The notes: generated from the letters alone by a model not told the origin. A stretch of DNA of 64,000 bases from Pseudomonas sp. TNT3 (GCF_010095445.2 NZ_WFGV02000026.1:1-64000), one strand, 5' to 3'; shown: positions 26,306-35,236, counted from the first letter of the stretch. Numbers and translations: made by a program.

Positions 26306-27265
26306 ATGACGCCACGTCGCTTACGTCAATTTTTGGCGTTGATTGAACATGCGCACTTCGGTCGAGCGGCGAAAGCATTGGGGGTTTCACAGCCGGCACT
26401 GAGTAAAAGCATTCAGTTACTGGAAAGTGAATTAGGCGTCACGCTGTTCGATCGACGCACCGAAGGCGTCGTATTGACTGCCTTTGGCCAATTACTTCGT
26501 GAAAAGAGTCAGCGCCTGTTGATGGCCGAGGAGGACCTGCGTCGAGACATCGCTTTGCTGGCGGTAGGCGATATTGGAGCACTGAGGGTAGCGTTGGGTC
26601 CCTACCCAAGCATCGCCAGCGGTTATGTCAGTCTCGCGCGATTGCATGCCCGGCATCCTCAAATCAAGGTCACTGCACATGTCGCCGGTTGGCGTGAAGT
26701 TGCTCATCAGGTCGCTACAGGGGCAGTGGATCTGGGGATAGCCGAAATCAGCACGTTGCAGGGCAGGGAAGAGTTCACCTGCGAGCTGTTGGGTGAGCAT
26801 GAGGGTCGTCTGTTTTGCCGTCCGGGCCATCCGCTGCTGTCGCGACATCGTTCACTGACGTTGGCGCAAACACTCGATTACCCGTGGGTGGCCTCGCGCA
26901 TTCCGCTGCGGCTGGCGACCCATTTGCTCCCGGCAACGTTGGGCTGTGCGGGCGCTTATGATGCGGTGACGGGTGATTTTGTGCCGGCGATCGAAATAGA
27001 CGTGCCGATGCAAATCGTTAGATTCGTCGAGAACAGTAATGCCCTGGCCTTAGGGAATTTATCGACTTTTGAACAGGAAATCATGGCGGGAGAAATCGTA
27101 CCGTTACCGATCCATAACCTCGCACTGCGCACCCGTTACGGCTTCATATACCTTAAAGAGCGCTCATTGCCGCCTGCGGTAGAGTTTTACATGAAGGAAG
27201 TGAGGGCGGTGGAAGAAGAAATCTGTCAGCGGGAAAGCCTTCTAGCGCAAATGAGGGGGGAGTGA
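26306..27265 (+). CDS. LysR-family regulator, SdsB-like by position
   Basis: DNA-binding regulator of 319 aa. The N-terminal winged helix-turn-helix is clear (LRQFLALIEHAHFGRAAKAL, GVSQPALSKSIQLLESEL), followed by a co-inducer-binding domain of the periplasmic-binding fold from about residue 90. It is transcribed divergently from the alkylsulfatase gene, the arrangement known for sdsB/sdsA, so it is the likely activator of sdsA and perhaps of the arylsulfatase downstream. The inducer would be an alkyl sulfate or its alcohol product, by inference. Confidence 0.88.
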   Translation: MTPRRLRQFLALIEHAHFGRAAKALGVSQPALSKSIQLLESELGVTLFDRRTEGVVLTAFGQLLREKSQRLLMAEEDLRRDIALLAVGDIGALRVALGPYPSIASGYVSLARLHARHPQIKVTAHVAGWREVAHQVATGAVDLGIAEISTLQGREEFTCELLGEHEGRLFCRPGHPLLSRHRSLTLAQTLDYPWVASRIPLRLATHLLPATLGCAGAYDAVTGDFVPAIEIDVPMQIVRFVENSNALALGNLSTFEQEIMAGEIVPLPIHNLALRTRYGFIYLKERSLPPAVEFYMKEVRAVEEEICQRESLLAQMRGE

Positions 27266-27479
27266 ATCCACTGCGCGAGCGTGGCCTCGTACAACACCAC
27301 CCGCTTTACTTGCAGGTGCCCGGCTAGTGCGTATTCGGGTTTACATAGTTTTGTTGATAAATCGGAGGTTCCCGGGATTTTACGACTACAAAAAGTAGTC
27401 ACTCAAGCGTGCAGCGCCGTATTAATGCGCTATACCCAATAGTCCCCCACCGCACTTCTTCCATTATTGGAGGTTGGCA

Positions 27480-27929
27480 ATGAAATTCTGCGCACCCCTT
27501 GCAACGCTATTGATCACCGCAAGTCTCGTTGGCTGCACCAGCTCATCAAACCAATCAATGAACCTTCCTTTGGCAGCGACCCACAAAAACCCGGGTCATA
27601 TTGCCAATACCACGCTGACCGGGGTGGGAAATCAAACCAACTTTGACTTTTCCATCACAGGCGTTCCGCTCGGAACAATCATGCCGCCGCGCCTGTACAC
27701 GTTCATCAACAAAGGCAGTTGCAAGCAACCAGGCCCCGTTGCTTATGCAATGAACGACAAGGTCAATACTCAATCCGCCGCTGGCGCCGGTGGTTGGAGC
27801 TTCTACAGAAGCGCGCCGATCGCCATGGCAGATCTGCTCTCCGGCCAGTTTTCGGTTGTCGTGAGAACCTCCCCTGAAGATGGCAACGTCGATATTTTCT
27901 GCGGCGATATAGCGCAAGTAACCCGATGA
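27480..27929 (+). CDS. Small lipoprotein of unknown function
   Basis: A 149-aa lipoprotein: signal peptide with lipobox LVGC (cysteine near residue 20), then a beta-rich domain with an internal cysteine pair. The start ATG has GGAGG six bases upstream. The residue after the lipid-Cys is Thr, so outer-membrane sorting is expected. It lies between the LysR regulator and the arylsulfatase in the same direction. I do not recognise the family; residues such as GVGNQTNFDFSITGVP suggest a compact periplasmic domain. Confidence 0.7.
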   Translation: MKFCAPLATLLITASLVGCTSSSNQSMNLPLAATHKNPGHIANTTLTGVGNQTNFDFSITGVPLGTIMPPRLYTFINKGSCKQPGPVAYAMNDKVNTQSAAGAGGWSFYRSAPIAMADLLSGQFSVVVRTSPEDGNVDIFCGDIAQVTR

Positions 27930-28254
27930 TGTTTGTTTAGTTCATTTGGAAATAGAGGTAATACCCTACCTGATGAATGGAGCCCTGTTTGTCGGAATTA
28001 TTAATGGGTGTACATACGGTTTGTAAGGCTGGCTTTACAAGACTTCCCAAAAATACTTCGAGCGACAGGTTTAATCGAAAAAACCGCACTAAACTCTTTT
28101 CGCGTCTTAACCCGTGCAAGGTTCAAGCTATAAGAAAAGATGATTCTGTACGCACTAACTGGGCGAACACTCGGTGGTAAATGCACTAAGGATCGATGTT
28201 GACGTGCACTCATCAACCGGTTGCTAACACCATGAATCAACGAGGAATCCTGGT
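27930..28254. other. AT-richer intergenic stretch upstream of the arylsulfatase
   Basis: About 325 bases, visibly poorer in G+C than neighbouring genes. No supported coding frame. It holds one dyad, TTGTAAGGC / GCTTTACAA (28021-28040, one G-T pair), which could be a regulator site or weak hairpin. The arylsulfatase promoter should be here but no clear -35/-10 pair was identified. Confidence 0.45.
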
Positions 28255-29913
28255 ATGGAACAGCTATTGGATCGTTTCAAGCTATCAGTTGTATTTGCTG
28301 CACTTATGTCATTGAACGGACTGGCCCTCGCTGCTCAAACGGAGAACACCAACATCCTGTTCATCGTCTCCGACGATACCGGCTACGGTGACCTTGGCCC
28401 CTACGGTGGTGGGGTCGGTCGAGGAATGCCTACGCCGAGCATTGATGAGCTGGCGGCAGAGGGGGTCACTTTTTATTCTTTTTATGCTCAGCCAAGCTGC
28501 ACGCCTGGTCGGGCAGCCATGCAAACCGGACGTATCCCCAATCGTAGCGGCATGACCACGGTGGCCTTTCAAGGCCAGGGCGGTGGATTGCCGGCGGCGG
28601 AGTGGACGTTGGCCTCGGTTCTCAAAACCGGGGGGTATGACACCTATTTCACAGGTAAGTGGCACTTGGGCGAAGCCGATTATGCGCTGCCCAATGCGCA
28701 GGGTTACGACGTGATGAAATACGTCGGTCTGTACCACCTCAATGCCTATACCTACGCAGACCCGACCTGGTTCCCGGACATGGATCCGGAAACCCGTGAG
28801 ATGTTCCAACGGGTCACCAAGGGTGCATTGTCCGGCAAGGCGGGGGAAAAACCGGTCGAAGAATTCAAGGTCAATGGCCAGTACGTGGACACGCCTGTCG
28901 TAGACGGAAAACCCGGCGTGGTCGGCATTCCATACTTTGATAACTACGTCGAAAAAGCCGCCCTGGAGTTTCTTGACACCGCGGCTAAATCGGACAAGCC
29001 GTTTTTCATCAACGTCAACTTCATGAAAGTGCACCAGCCCAACATGCCGGCACCGGAGTTCGTTCACAAGTCCATGTCCAAGTCCAAGTACGCCGACTCC
29101 GTGGTCGAACTGGACACCCACATTGGCCGGATCATGGACAAGCTCAAGGCGCTCGGCCTGGATAAGAACACCCTGGTGGTCTACACCACCGACAACGGGG
29201 CCTGGCAGGATGTTTATCCGGACGCTGGTTACACTCCGTTCCGCGGCACCAAAGGGACGGTGCGTGAGGGTGGCAACCGGGTACCGGCGATTGCCGTCTG
29301 GCCAGACAAGATCAAGCCCGACACCAAAAACCACGAAATGCTCGGTGGCCTCGACCTGATGGCAACGTTCGCGTCCGTGGCGGGAGTGAAGTTGCCGGAA
29401 AAAGATCGCGAAGGTCAGCCCATCATCTTCGACAGTTACGACATGACGCCCGTGCTCAAGGGCAGTGGCCCTTCACCGCGCAAAGAGTGGTTCTACTTTA
29501 CCGAGAATGAACTGTCACCAGGCGCGGCCCGTGTCGGTAACTACAAGGCGGTGTTCAACCTGCGCGGTGACGATGGCGCGCAAACCGGCGGCTTGGCAGT
29601 GGACACCAATCTGGGTTGGAAAGGCGCCGAAAAATATGTGGCCACCGTTCCGCAAGTCTTCGACTTGTGGCAAGACCCGCAAGAGCGCTATGACCTCTTC
29701 ATGAACAACTTCACCGAGCGCACCTGGACGATGGTACCGATCACGGGCGCGATCATGAAACTGATGAAAACCTACGTCGAATACCCACCGCGCAAACTGC
29801 AAAGTATGGGTTATGACGGACCTGTCACGCTGTCGCAGTACCAGAAATTTCAATCCGTGCGAGAGTCTCTGAAGCAAGAGGGCATCAACTTGCCGATGCC
29901 TGCTGGCAATTGA
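28255..29913 (+). CDS. Periplasmic arylsulfatase, formylglycine type (class I)
   Basis: Secreted sulfatase of 552 aa with an N-terminal signal peptide (FAALMSLNGLALAAQ, cleavage near 27). The active-site signature is SCTPGRAAMQTGR with Cys82, which must be converted to formylglycine by a maturase (C-x-P-x-R present); the second signature GKWHLGE is near 140. Metal ligands DD near 40 and DN in TTDNGAW near 322 are present. It cleaves aryl or other sulfate esters to sulfate and alcohol. No formylglycine-generating enzyme is encoded in the window, so it must be supplied elsewhere. The downstream HAD-like gene is co-directional, 139 bases away. Confidence 0.92.
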   Translation: MEQLLDRFKLSVVFAALMSLNGLALAAQTENTNILFIVSDDTGYGDLGPYGGGVGRGMPTPSIDELAAEGVTFYSFYAQPSCTPGRAAMQTGRIPNRSGMTTVAFQGQGGGLPAAEWTLASVLKTGGYDTYFTGKWHLGEADYALPNAQGYDVMKYVGLYHLNAYTYADPTWFPDMDPETREMFQRVTKGALSGKAGEKPVEEFKVNGQYVDTPVVDGKPGVVGIPYFDNYVEKAALEFLDTAAKSDKPFFINVNFMKVHQPNMPAPEFVHKSMSKSKYADSVVELDTHIGRIMDKLKALGLDKNTLVVYTTDNGAWQDVYPDAGYTPFRGTKGTVREGGNRVPAIAVWPDKIKPDTKNHEMLGGLDLMATFASVAGVKLPEKDREGQPIIFDSYDMTPVLKGSGPSPRKEWFYFTENELSPGAARVGNYKAVFNLRGDDGAQTGGLAVDTNLGWKGAEKYVATVPQVFDLWQDPQERYDLFMNNFTERTWTMVPITGAIMKLMKTYVEYPPRKLQSMGYDGPVTLSQYQKFQSVRESLKQEGINLPMPAGN

Positions 29914-29929
29914 TCAATCAGCCGAAAAT

Positions 29930-29953
29930 TGGCGACCTCATCAGCGGTCGCCA
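29930..29953. terminator. Hairpin between arylsulfatase and HAD genes
   Basis: TGGCGACC and GGTCGCCA pair perfectly over 8 bp around an 8-base loop, 17 bases after the arylsulfatase stop. There is no following T-run, so it may stabilise the 3' end or partly attenuate rather than terminate. Confidence 0.4.
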
Positions 29954-30052
29954 CTTCGCAAATTGAAGTTGGCGAGTATTCACCACGCTTTAAAGATAAG
30001 GCGGTGGATTTTCAAAGGTCCACCTTCTCGCGCGGTTCTAAGGGAGTAGTCC

Positions 30053-31060
30053 ATGAAAGACATCTTGTTGGTTCGTCCGGCAATACGCTGGCTTTGGCTT
30101 CTTTTATTGTGGCCGCTGCTTTTGCAAGCGGCTGAACCTTTACCCTCTTGGCGTGAGGGCCCTTCCAAACATGCCATCGTTGAATTCGTCCAGGCAGTGA
30201 CAGCTGATGGTTCCAAGGATTTTGTGCCACCTGCTGAACGCGTTGCAGTGTTCGATAACGACGGCACGCTGTGGAGCGAACAGCCGATGTATTTTCAAAT
30301 GCTGTTCGCCCTTGAAGAGGTCAAGCGCCTGGCACCACAGCATCCTGAATGGCAACAACAACAGCCGTTCAAGGCAGTCTTGGAAAACGACCAGAAAACG
30401 TTGGCCGGCAGCGGTATGGAGGGTTTGATGAAGATCATCGACGCTACCCATACAGAGATCAGTACCCAAGAATTTTTGACCAATGTCCGAAAATGGCTCG
30501 CCAAGGCCGTGCATCCCAAAACCCATAAACCCTACACCGAAATGGTCTACCAGCCGATGCTGGAATTACTCGCCTATCTACGAGCCAACGGGTTCAGAAC
30601 CTACATCGTTTCCGGAGGCGAAGTGGAGTTCATGCGCGCCTGGGCAGAGGAAGTATATGGCGTTCCACCGGAGCAGGTGATCGGGACTACCTTCACCGCC
30701 GAGTATCAATATAACGCCGGCAAGCCGGTAATCATGCGCATGCCCAAGCTCGCTCATAACGACGATGGCCCGGGTAAACCCGTGAGTATTGACGCGGTTA
30801 TAGGCCGACGACCGATCTTCGCTTTTGGTAACTCCGATGGCGATCAGCAAATGTTGCAATGGACTGCCGCAGGCGACGGCAAACGCTTCATGGGGCTTGT
30901 GCACCACACCGACGCGCAGCGTGAGTGGGCGTACGACCGGGAGTCGAAGATAGGCAAGCTGGACAAAGCGTTGGACGAAGCCCTGGCGCAGAACTGGACG
31001 GTAGTTGATATGGCTAAAGAGTGGGGGAAAATCTACCCTTTTGATACCGCGGCGCCATGA
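30053..31060 (+). CDS. Secreted HAD-superfamily phosphatase-like hydrolase
   Basis: A 335-aa haloacid-dehalogenase-fold hydrolase. Motif I is FDNDGTLW near residue 68 (nucleophile Asp and acid Asp both present), motif II is IVSGG near 187, and motif IV is GNSDGDQQM near 263, so the catalytic set is complete. A hydrophobic N-terminus (WLWLLLLWPLLLQAAE) predicts export to the periplasm. Such proteins resemble phosphoserine phosphatase and usually cleave small phosphate esters. Its place after the arylsulfatase suggests a scavenging role for ester-bound nutrients; the substrate is unknown. Confidence 0.85.
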   Translation: MKDILLVRPAIRWLWLLLLWPLLLQAAEPLPSWREGPSKHAIVEFVQAVTADGSKDFVPPAERVAVFDNDGTLWSEQPMYFQMLFALEEVKRLAPQHPEWQQQQPFKAVLENDQKTLAGSGMEGLMKIIDATHTEISTQEFLTNVRKWLAKAVHPKTHKPYTEMVYQPMLELLAYLRANGFRTYIVSGGEVEFMRAWAEEVYGVPPEQVIGTTFTAEYQYNAGKPVIMRMPKLAHNDDGPGKPVSIDAVIGRRPIFAFGNSDGDQQMLQWTAAGDGKRFMGLVHHTDAQREWAYDRESKIGKLDKALDEALAQNWTVVDMAKEWGKIYPFDTAAP

Positions 31061-31289
31061 AACCTAATGATAGAGGCCAGCACGATTGACTGCTTCGCGG
31101 CGGCTGTCTGTTTTTAGATGGACCCTAATCTCGCTGATCCTTAGCGCACGACGAAGCCGCACAGGAAAGCGCGCACGAAAATGAGACGAATGAGCGAAAG
31201 GCGAGGGTGTCGTGACATGGCAGCAGCTGCGGAGGCTAGGGGCTGTGGTCAAAACTGCGCACACGGATGTGTGCTTCTTGAATTTCAGA

Positions 31290-31325
31290 AACGACAAAGC
31301 CCTGAATAATCAGGGCTTTGTCGTT
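31290..31325 (-). terminator. Strong terminator downstream of tRNA-Ser
   Basis: AACGACAAAGCCCTGA / TCAGGGCTTTGTCGTT is a perfect 16-bp stem with a 4-base loop. It lies just past the 3' end of the minus-strand tRNA gene, so it should end the tRNA transcript. Confidence 0.85.
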
Positions 31326-31332
31326 ACAAATA

Positions 31333-31420
31333 TGGCGGAGGCGATGGGATTCGAACTCATGGACCTGTTACAGTCGACGGTTTTCAAGACCGTTGCCTTA
31401 AACCACTCGGCCACACCTCC
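31333..31420 (-). tRNA. tRNA-Ser (UGA)
   Basis: 88 bases on the minus strand starting GGAGGTGTGGCCGAG and ending in encoded CCA. Acceptor GGAGGTG pairs with CGCCTCC (one G-U). The anticodon loop is CTTGAAAA, with anticodon TGA; T-loop GTTCGAATC; an extended variable arm (GACTGTAACAGGTC) as in serine tRNAs. The 3' end faces the sulfatase region. Confidence 0.96.
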
Positions 31421-31542
31421 GTTGCGTTGCGGGCGCCATAATACCTGAATGAAACACACTGTCAAACTCTCTGCGTAGCTTGTTACAGAGTGTCTGTTAT
31501 GATCTTTGCGACTGAACGTTTCAAACCAACAGGAGTGTCGCC

Positions 31543-32214
31543 ATGCGCGAACAGGATTACGCAGTTAATAACAGCGTGCAGGCTGAGCAGCTAGAGGTTA
31601 GCCGCGTCCTGCGCAACACTTACGGCTTGCTCGCTCTCACCCTCGCATTCAGCGGCGTGATGGCGTTTGTCGCTCAACAGATGCGTGTCGGTTACCCGAA
31701 CATTTTCGTGGTTCTGATCGGTTTCTATGGCCTTTTCTTCCTTACCAACAAACTTCGTGATTCGGCGTGGGGTCTGGTGTCGGCTTTTGCCTTGACCGGT
31801 TTCATGGGTTTCCTGCTCGGCCCGATCCTCAACCGTTACCTGGGCATGCAGGGCGGTGCCGAGGTCGTCAGTTCGGCTTTCGCGATGACCGCACTGGTGT
31901 TCGGTGGCCTTTCGGCCTACGTACTGATCACCCGTAAGGACATGAGCTTCCTCGGTGGTTTCATCACAGCAGGTTTCTTCGTGCTGCTGGGTGCGACACT
32001 GGCAAGCTTCTTCTTCCAGATCAGCGGTTTGCAGTTGGCGATCAGCGCAGGTTTCGTGCTGTTCTCCTCGGTCTGCATCCTGTTCCAGACCAGCGCCATC
32101 ATTCACGGCGGCGAGCGCAACTACATCATGGCGACCATCAGCCTGTATGTATCGATCTACAACCTGTTCGTCAGCCTGTTGCAGCTGTTCGGCATCATGA
32201 GCCGCGATGATTAA
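31543..32214 (+). CDS. yccA: Bax-inhibitor-1/YccA-family membrane protein
   Basis: Inner-membrane protein of 223 aa with seven predicted helices, the standard size of the BI-1/TMBIM family. In E. coli YccA is a substrate and modulator of the FtsH protease and protects SecY when export is jammed; other family members leak calcium. The polar N-terminus (EVSRVLRNTYGLLALTLAFS) and the C-terminal SLYVSIYNLFVSLLQLFG are hallmark stretches. GGAGTG precedes the ATG. Monocistronic: a tRNA gene is upstream and a bidirectional terminator follows. Confidence 0.93.
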   Translation: MREQDYAVNNSVQAEQLEVSRVLRNTYGLLALTLAFSGVMAFVAQQMRVGYPNIFVVLIGFYGLFFLTNKLRDSAWGLVSAFALTGFMGFLLGPILNRYLGMQGGAEVVSSAFAMTALVFGGLSAYVLITRKDMSFLGGFITAGFFVLLGATLASFFFQISGLQLAISAGFVLFSSVCILFQTSAIIHGGERNYIMATISLYVSIYNLFVSLLQLFGIMSRDD

Positions 32215-32229
32215 TCGTCGGCCATAACT

Positions 32230-32255
32230 AAAAAACCCGCTCAGGCGGGTTTTTT
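32230..32255. terminator. Bidirectional Rho-independent terminator
   Basis: AAAAAACCCGC and GCGGGTTTTTT around TCAG: a GC stem flanked by A- and T-runs, so it ends both yccA (plus) and the YceK-like lipoprotein gene (minus). Confidence 0.92.
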
Positions 32256-32276
32256 ATTGCCTGAAAATCCAGGGGG

Positions 32277-32603
32277 TCAGTTCACGATGATGCTGCCGTC
32301 GGCCTGTTGTCGATAAATAGTGTAGGGCAGCATCAAGGTATCGAGTGCGCCGGAAAGGACAATGTCGACCAACACAACAGCCGGCGCAGGACTGTGTTCC
32401 CCCGCATCCCGTCCTTTTTCCAGCGGTGCGTTCAAATAGCAGAAATCGTAGGTCACGCCACTGTAGATTCGCGGGACTGCGCCGCAATAGCTTTGCTGTT
32501 CCTTGAGGCTTTTGACGGCCACTTCATCGCTTCGCATGACCGTTTGAACCGTACCGCAACCCGCCAGCATCAGCGCCGCCAATGCCATTACCTGAATTTT
32601 CAT
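32277..32603 (-). CDS. YceK/YidQ-family lipoprotein
   Basis: A 108-aa lipoprotein: signal peptide MKIQVMALAALMLAGCG with lipobox LAGC. The body has YCGAVPRIYSGVTYDFCYL near residue 40 and LVDIVLSGALDTLMLPYTIY near 80, both typical of the YceK/YidQ (DUF1375) family of small outer-membrane lipoproteins of unknown function. ATG 32603 follows AAGGATTGGCAAC; the longer in-frame extension to 32660 is not needed. It sits between yccA (convergent) and the Lrp gene (same strand, 57 bases upstream). Confidence 0.85.
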   Translation of the reverse strand: MKIQVMALAALMLAGCGTVQTVMRSDEVAVKSLKEQQSYCGAVPRIYSGVTYDFCYLNAPLEKGRDAGEHSPAPAVVLVDIVLSGALDTLMLPYTIYRQQADGSIIVN

Positions 32604-32660
32604 GTTGCCAATCCTTAGCTGGGAAATAGTCAATCTACGGACTTTAAACCAAAACTTCAC

Positions 32661-33098
32661 TCATTCCATTGGCGGCAACCTTCGCTTGACGGGCGTTTTC
32701 TTGACGATCGCAGTATTGGTTTCCGCATGTGTGTTTAGGCGGTCAAGCAACGTATCAAGCTGTTCCATGGAGCGCACGTGCAGTCTTGCAATAAAGCAGT
32801 CGTCTCCCGTGACCTTGTCGCACTCGGTGAACTGAGGGATCGCCTGAATCTGCCGTTCAACCTCTTGCAGCTGACCTGGCAGCGGGCGGATGCGCACGAT
32901 GGCCTGCAGCTGATAACCAAAACATTTGGGGTCGATCTCGACGGTATAGCCTTTGAGCACGCCCCGTTCTTCAAGACGCCGCAAACGTTCGGCGACACTA
33001 GGCGAAGACAACCCACTGATGTTCGCCAGCGCCTTGAGTGATCGCCGGGAATCCTCCATCAATGCTGTTATCAGCACTTGATCAATATCGTCGGTCAT
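32661..33098 (-). CDS. Lrp/AsnC-family regulator
   Basis: DNA-binding protein of 145 aa: N-terminal helix-turn-helix (LKALANISGLSSPSVAERLRRLEERGVL, residues about 20-50) and C-terminal RAM effector domain (about 65-140). These feast/famine regulators sense amino acids and form octamers. It is transcribed divergently from the EamA exporter gene across 135 bases, an arrangement common for Lrp-type control of amino-acid exporters, so it likely controls that gene. AGAGAAG precedes the ATG at 33098. Confidence 0.9.
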   Translation of the reverse strand: MTDDIDQVLITALMEDSRRSLKALANISGLSSPSVAERLRRLEERGVLKGYTVEIDPKCFGYQLQAIVRIRPLPGQLQEVERQIQAIPQFTECDKVTGDDCFIARLHVRSMEQLDTLLDRLNTHAETNTAIVKKTPVKRRLPPME

Positions 33099-33233
33099 GG
33101 CGAAACTTCTCTTAGGCAATTGATCAAATCCGCCTTTATAAAAAAGGCAGATTCGAATTCTAGCCTGCTTTTTGCGCTGGAGAAGCCTGCGGGCGAATAG
33201 GCATACTTTGGGCTCAAATACAGGAGTCTGAAG

Positions 33234-34124
33234 ATGGACAAGTCAATCCGTCGCGGTTCATTTGAGATGACCGCCGCCATGTTGATTTCCGGGACCATCG
33301 GCTGGTTCGTGCTGGTGTCCGGGCAACCGGTGCTGGACGTGGTGTTCTGGCGTTGCGTGTTCGGTGCCGGCACCTTGCTGCTGATCTGTGCGGCATTCGG
33401 CTTTTTACGTCGCAGAATCCTGACCCGAACCACGTTCCTGCTCGCCGTACTCAGCGGTATGGCGATTGTCGGCAATTGGGTCTTGTTGTTTGCGTCGTAT
33501 TCCCGGGCATCGATAGCCATCGGGACAGCGGTCTACAACGTCCAGCCGTTCATTCTGGTGGGGCTGGCCGCGCTTTTCCTCAACGAGAAAATCACCCTGC
33601 AGAAGTTGTTCTGGCTGGGCATCTCGTTTCTGGGAATGCTGGCCATTGTGAGTGCGCACGGCACGCAGGGCGAGAGTGGCAATGACTACTTGTTGGGTAT
33701 CGCACTGGCGCTGGGCGCTGCGTTTCTCTACGCCATTGCAGCGTTGATCATCAAACGCCTGACCGGCACTGCGCCGCATTTGATTGCACTGATCCAGGTC
33801 TGCACCGGCGTACTGGTGCTCGCGCCGTTCGCACACTTTTCGGCGCTGCCACAAGCGCCAAGCGCCTGGGCCAGCCTGGTCACTCTGGGCATCGTCCATA
33901 CCGGTGTGATGTACGTCTTGTTGTACGGCGCCATCCAGAAACTGCCGACAGCGCTGACCGGCGCGCTGTCATTCATCTACCCGATCGCCGCGATATTTGT
34001 GGACTGGTTCGCCTTCGGCCATCGCCTGGAGCTCCTGCAGTGGTTCGGTGTCGCGGCAATCCTGCTGGCTGCGGCCGGCATGCAGCAGGGCTGGAGCCTG
34101 AAATTTCGCCGAGTAGCCGCTTGA
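33234..34124 (+). CDS. EamA/DMT-family exporter
   Basis: Inner-membrane drug/metabolite transporter of 296 aa with ten helices in two EamA repeats (about residues 10-140 and 150-290). FLNEKITLQKLFWLGISFLG near 112 and YPIAAIFVDWFAFGHRL near 245 are the conserved ends of each repeat. Such proteins export amino acids or other small metabolites. The divergent Lrp-type regulator supports an amino acid as substrate. AGGAGTCTGAAG precedes the ATG. Confidence 0.9.
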   Translation: MDKSIRRGSFEMTAAMLISGTIGWFVLVSGQPVLDVVFWRCVFGAGTLLLICAAFGFLRRRILTRTTFLLAVLSGMAIVGNWVLLFASYSRASIAIGTAVYNVQPFILVGLAALFLNEKITLQKLFWLGISFLGMLAIVSAHGTQGESGNDYLLGIALALGAAFLYAIAALIIKRLTGTAPHLIALIQVCTGVLVLAPFAHFSALPQAPSAWASLVTLGIVHTGVMYVLLYGAIQKLPTALTGALSFIYPIAAIFVDWFAFGHRLELLQWFGVAAILLAAAGMQQGWSLKFRRVAA

Positions 34125-34144
34125 TGCCTGCCTCCAGCGGCTAC
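34113..34144. terminator. Hairpin spanning the EamA stop codon
   Basis: GTAGCCGCT (34113-34121, the last codons of the exporter gene) and AGCGGCTAC (34136-34144) form a perfect 9-bp stem enclosing the TGA stop at 34122-34124. It sits between convergent genes; no T-run, so Rho-independent termination is uncertain. Confidence 0.45.
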
Positions 34145-34165
34145 AGGCTGTGGTTCTACTCAGGA

Positions 34166-35236
34166 TCAAATACTCCAGCGCGGCGCAGTTTTGGCCAGGC
34201 GCTGGCGCATTTCTTCAATGTTGGCGACCAGTTGCAAAATCAATAAACGGTAGCCATCCAGAGGGCTGTAAACCGGTGCTTCGAGGCTCGCCTCCCGCGC
34301 CGGCTCCACGGGCCGATTGAGTCGCTGGTAGGAACCGGTTTTCAACGCCCGGGCCATGCCCACCAGCTGTACCCGAATCAACCGATGCTCAGCTTTCAAG
34401 ACCGATTGAAGTTGACCCATGGCTTGAGCGTCGCTGACGTCCGGCCGGGTGTTGGCCAGTATTTCCAGGGTGCTGACACACATCCGCAAGTTGCGTTGGA
34501 GGGCATCGAGTTCGGTCATGGAGATCTTCACCTCCTTGGACACCGACGGCATCAATGAACGCAATTGCACCATCACCGTATTCAGCCGGCCCATGAGTTT
34601 GAGGTGTTCATCATCGGTGACCGATTGGCCATTGATGATTCGCCCGTAAATCGTCGCGCAATCGCGCAACGAATCCGCCAGGTTGTAGCGCCAGGAAAAT
34701 ACTGCGTACAGCGGAAGGGCGAACGAAAACGCGAGCGCCAGGGCAATCCCGATCAGGATGTCCACCCCGCGCCACAAACCGTCGCTGAGCGGATTGTCGC
34801 CATGCCCCGCGACGATAAACACGGTGATACCCGCCAGCAGCGCGGTGTACCCCCCTTTGCCGATGGCGTGATACGAGAAAAACCCGCACACCACCGACAT
34901 GACGAAATAGGTCAGCGACGGCATCCCGAGCCAGGTCTGTTGCAGCACCAGCAACAACCCGATGCCGGCCCCGACCAGGGTGCCGATGGCCCGCTCGGCG
35001 GCTTTTTTGCCAATGTTGCCGTGATGCTGCAAGCCGCCGATGACCACCAGCATCGTCACCGACGCCCATTCACCATGGGGCAGGTTGATGCCGGTGGTCA
35101 GCATGATCGAAGCCAGTAATCCAAGCGACACACGCACCGCGTGGATCAGTTTGGCGTGTTGGTAGCGCCGATACGGATCCAGCAACGGACGCAACAACCG
35201 GCGCAACAGCGGTGGCAGTCGATGGGCTCTGATCAT
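34166..35236 (-). CDS. FUSC-family membrane protein (aromatic-acid/fusaric-acid resistance type)
   Basis: Inner-membrane protein of 356 aa. Residues about 25-190 hold six hydrophobic segments including the FUSC signature region ERAIGTLVGAGIGLLLVL; the C-terminal 150 residues are soluble and helical. Members (AaeB, YccS, YhfK-like) export aromatic acids or toxicants, often with a membrane-fusion partner, which is absent here. It lies 17 bases downstream of the GapN-type gene on the same strand, so co-transcription is likely, although a functional link is not evident. Confidence 0.85.
   Translation of the reverse strand: MIRAHRLPPLLRRLLRPLLDPYRRYQHAKLIHAVRVSLGLLASIMLTTGINLPHGEWASVTMLVVIGGLQHHGNIGKKAAERAIGTLVGAGIGLLLVLQQTWLGMPSLTYFVMSVVCGFFSYHAIGKGGYTALLAGITVFIVAGHGDNPLSDGLWRGVDILIGIALALAFSFALPLYAVFSWRYNLADSLRDCATIYGRIINGQSVTDDEHLKLMGRLNTVMVQLRSLMPSVSKEVKISMTELDALQRNLRMCVSTLEILANTRPDVSDAQAMGQLQSVLKAEHRLIRVQLVGMARALKTGSYQRLNRPVEPAREASLEAPVYSPLDGYRLLILQLVANIEEMRQRLAKTAPRWSI

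Noticed and set aside
31333..31420. tRNA-Ser as an attachment site for a detectable integrated element
   Set aside because: No integrase gene and no repeated tRNA 3' end was found in the window, so only a suggestion is kept in the findings.
31466..31520. Sigma-70 promoter for yccA using TTGTTA and TATGAT
   Set aside because: The two hexamers are about 12 bases apart, too close for a standard promoter.
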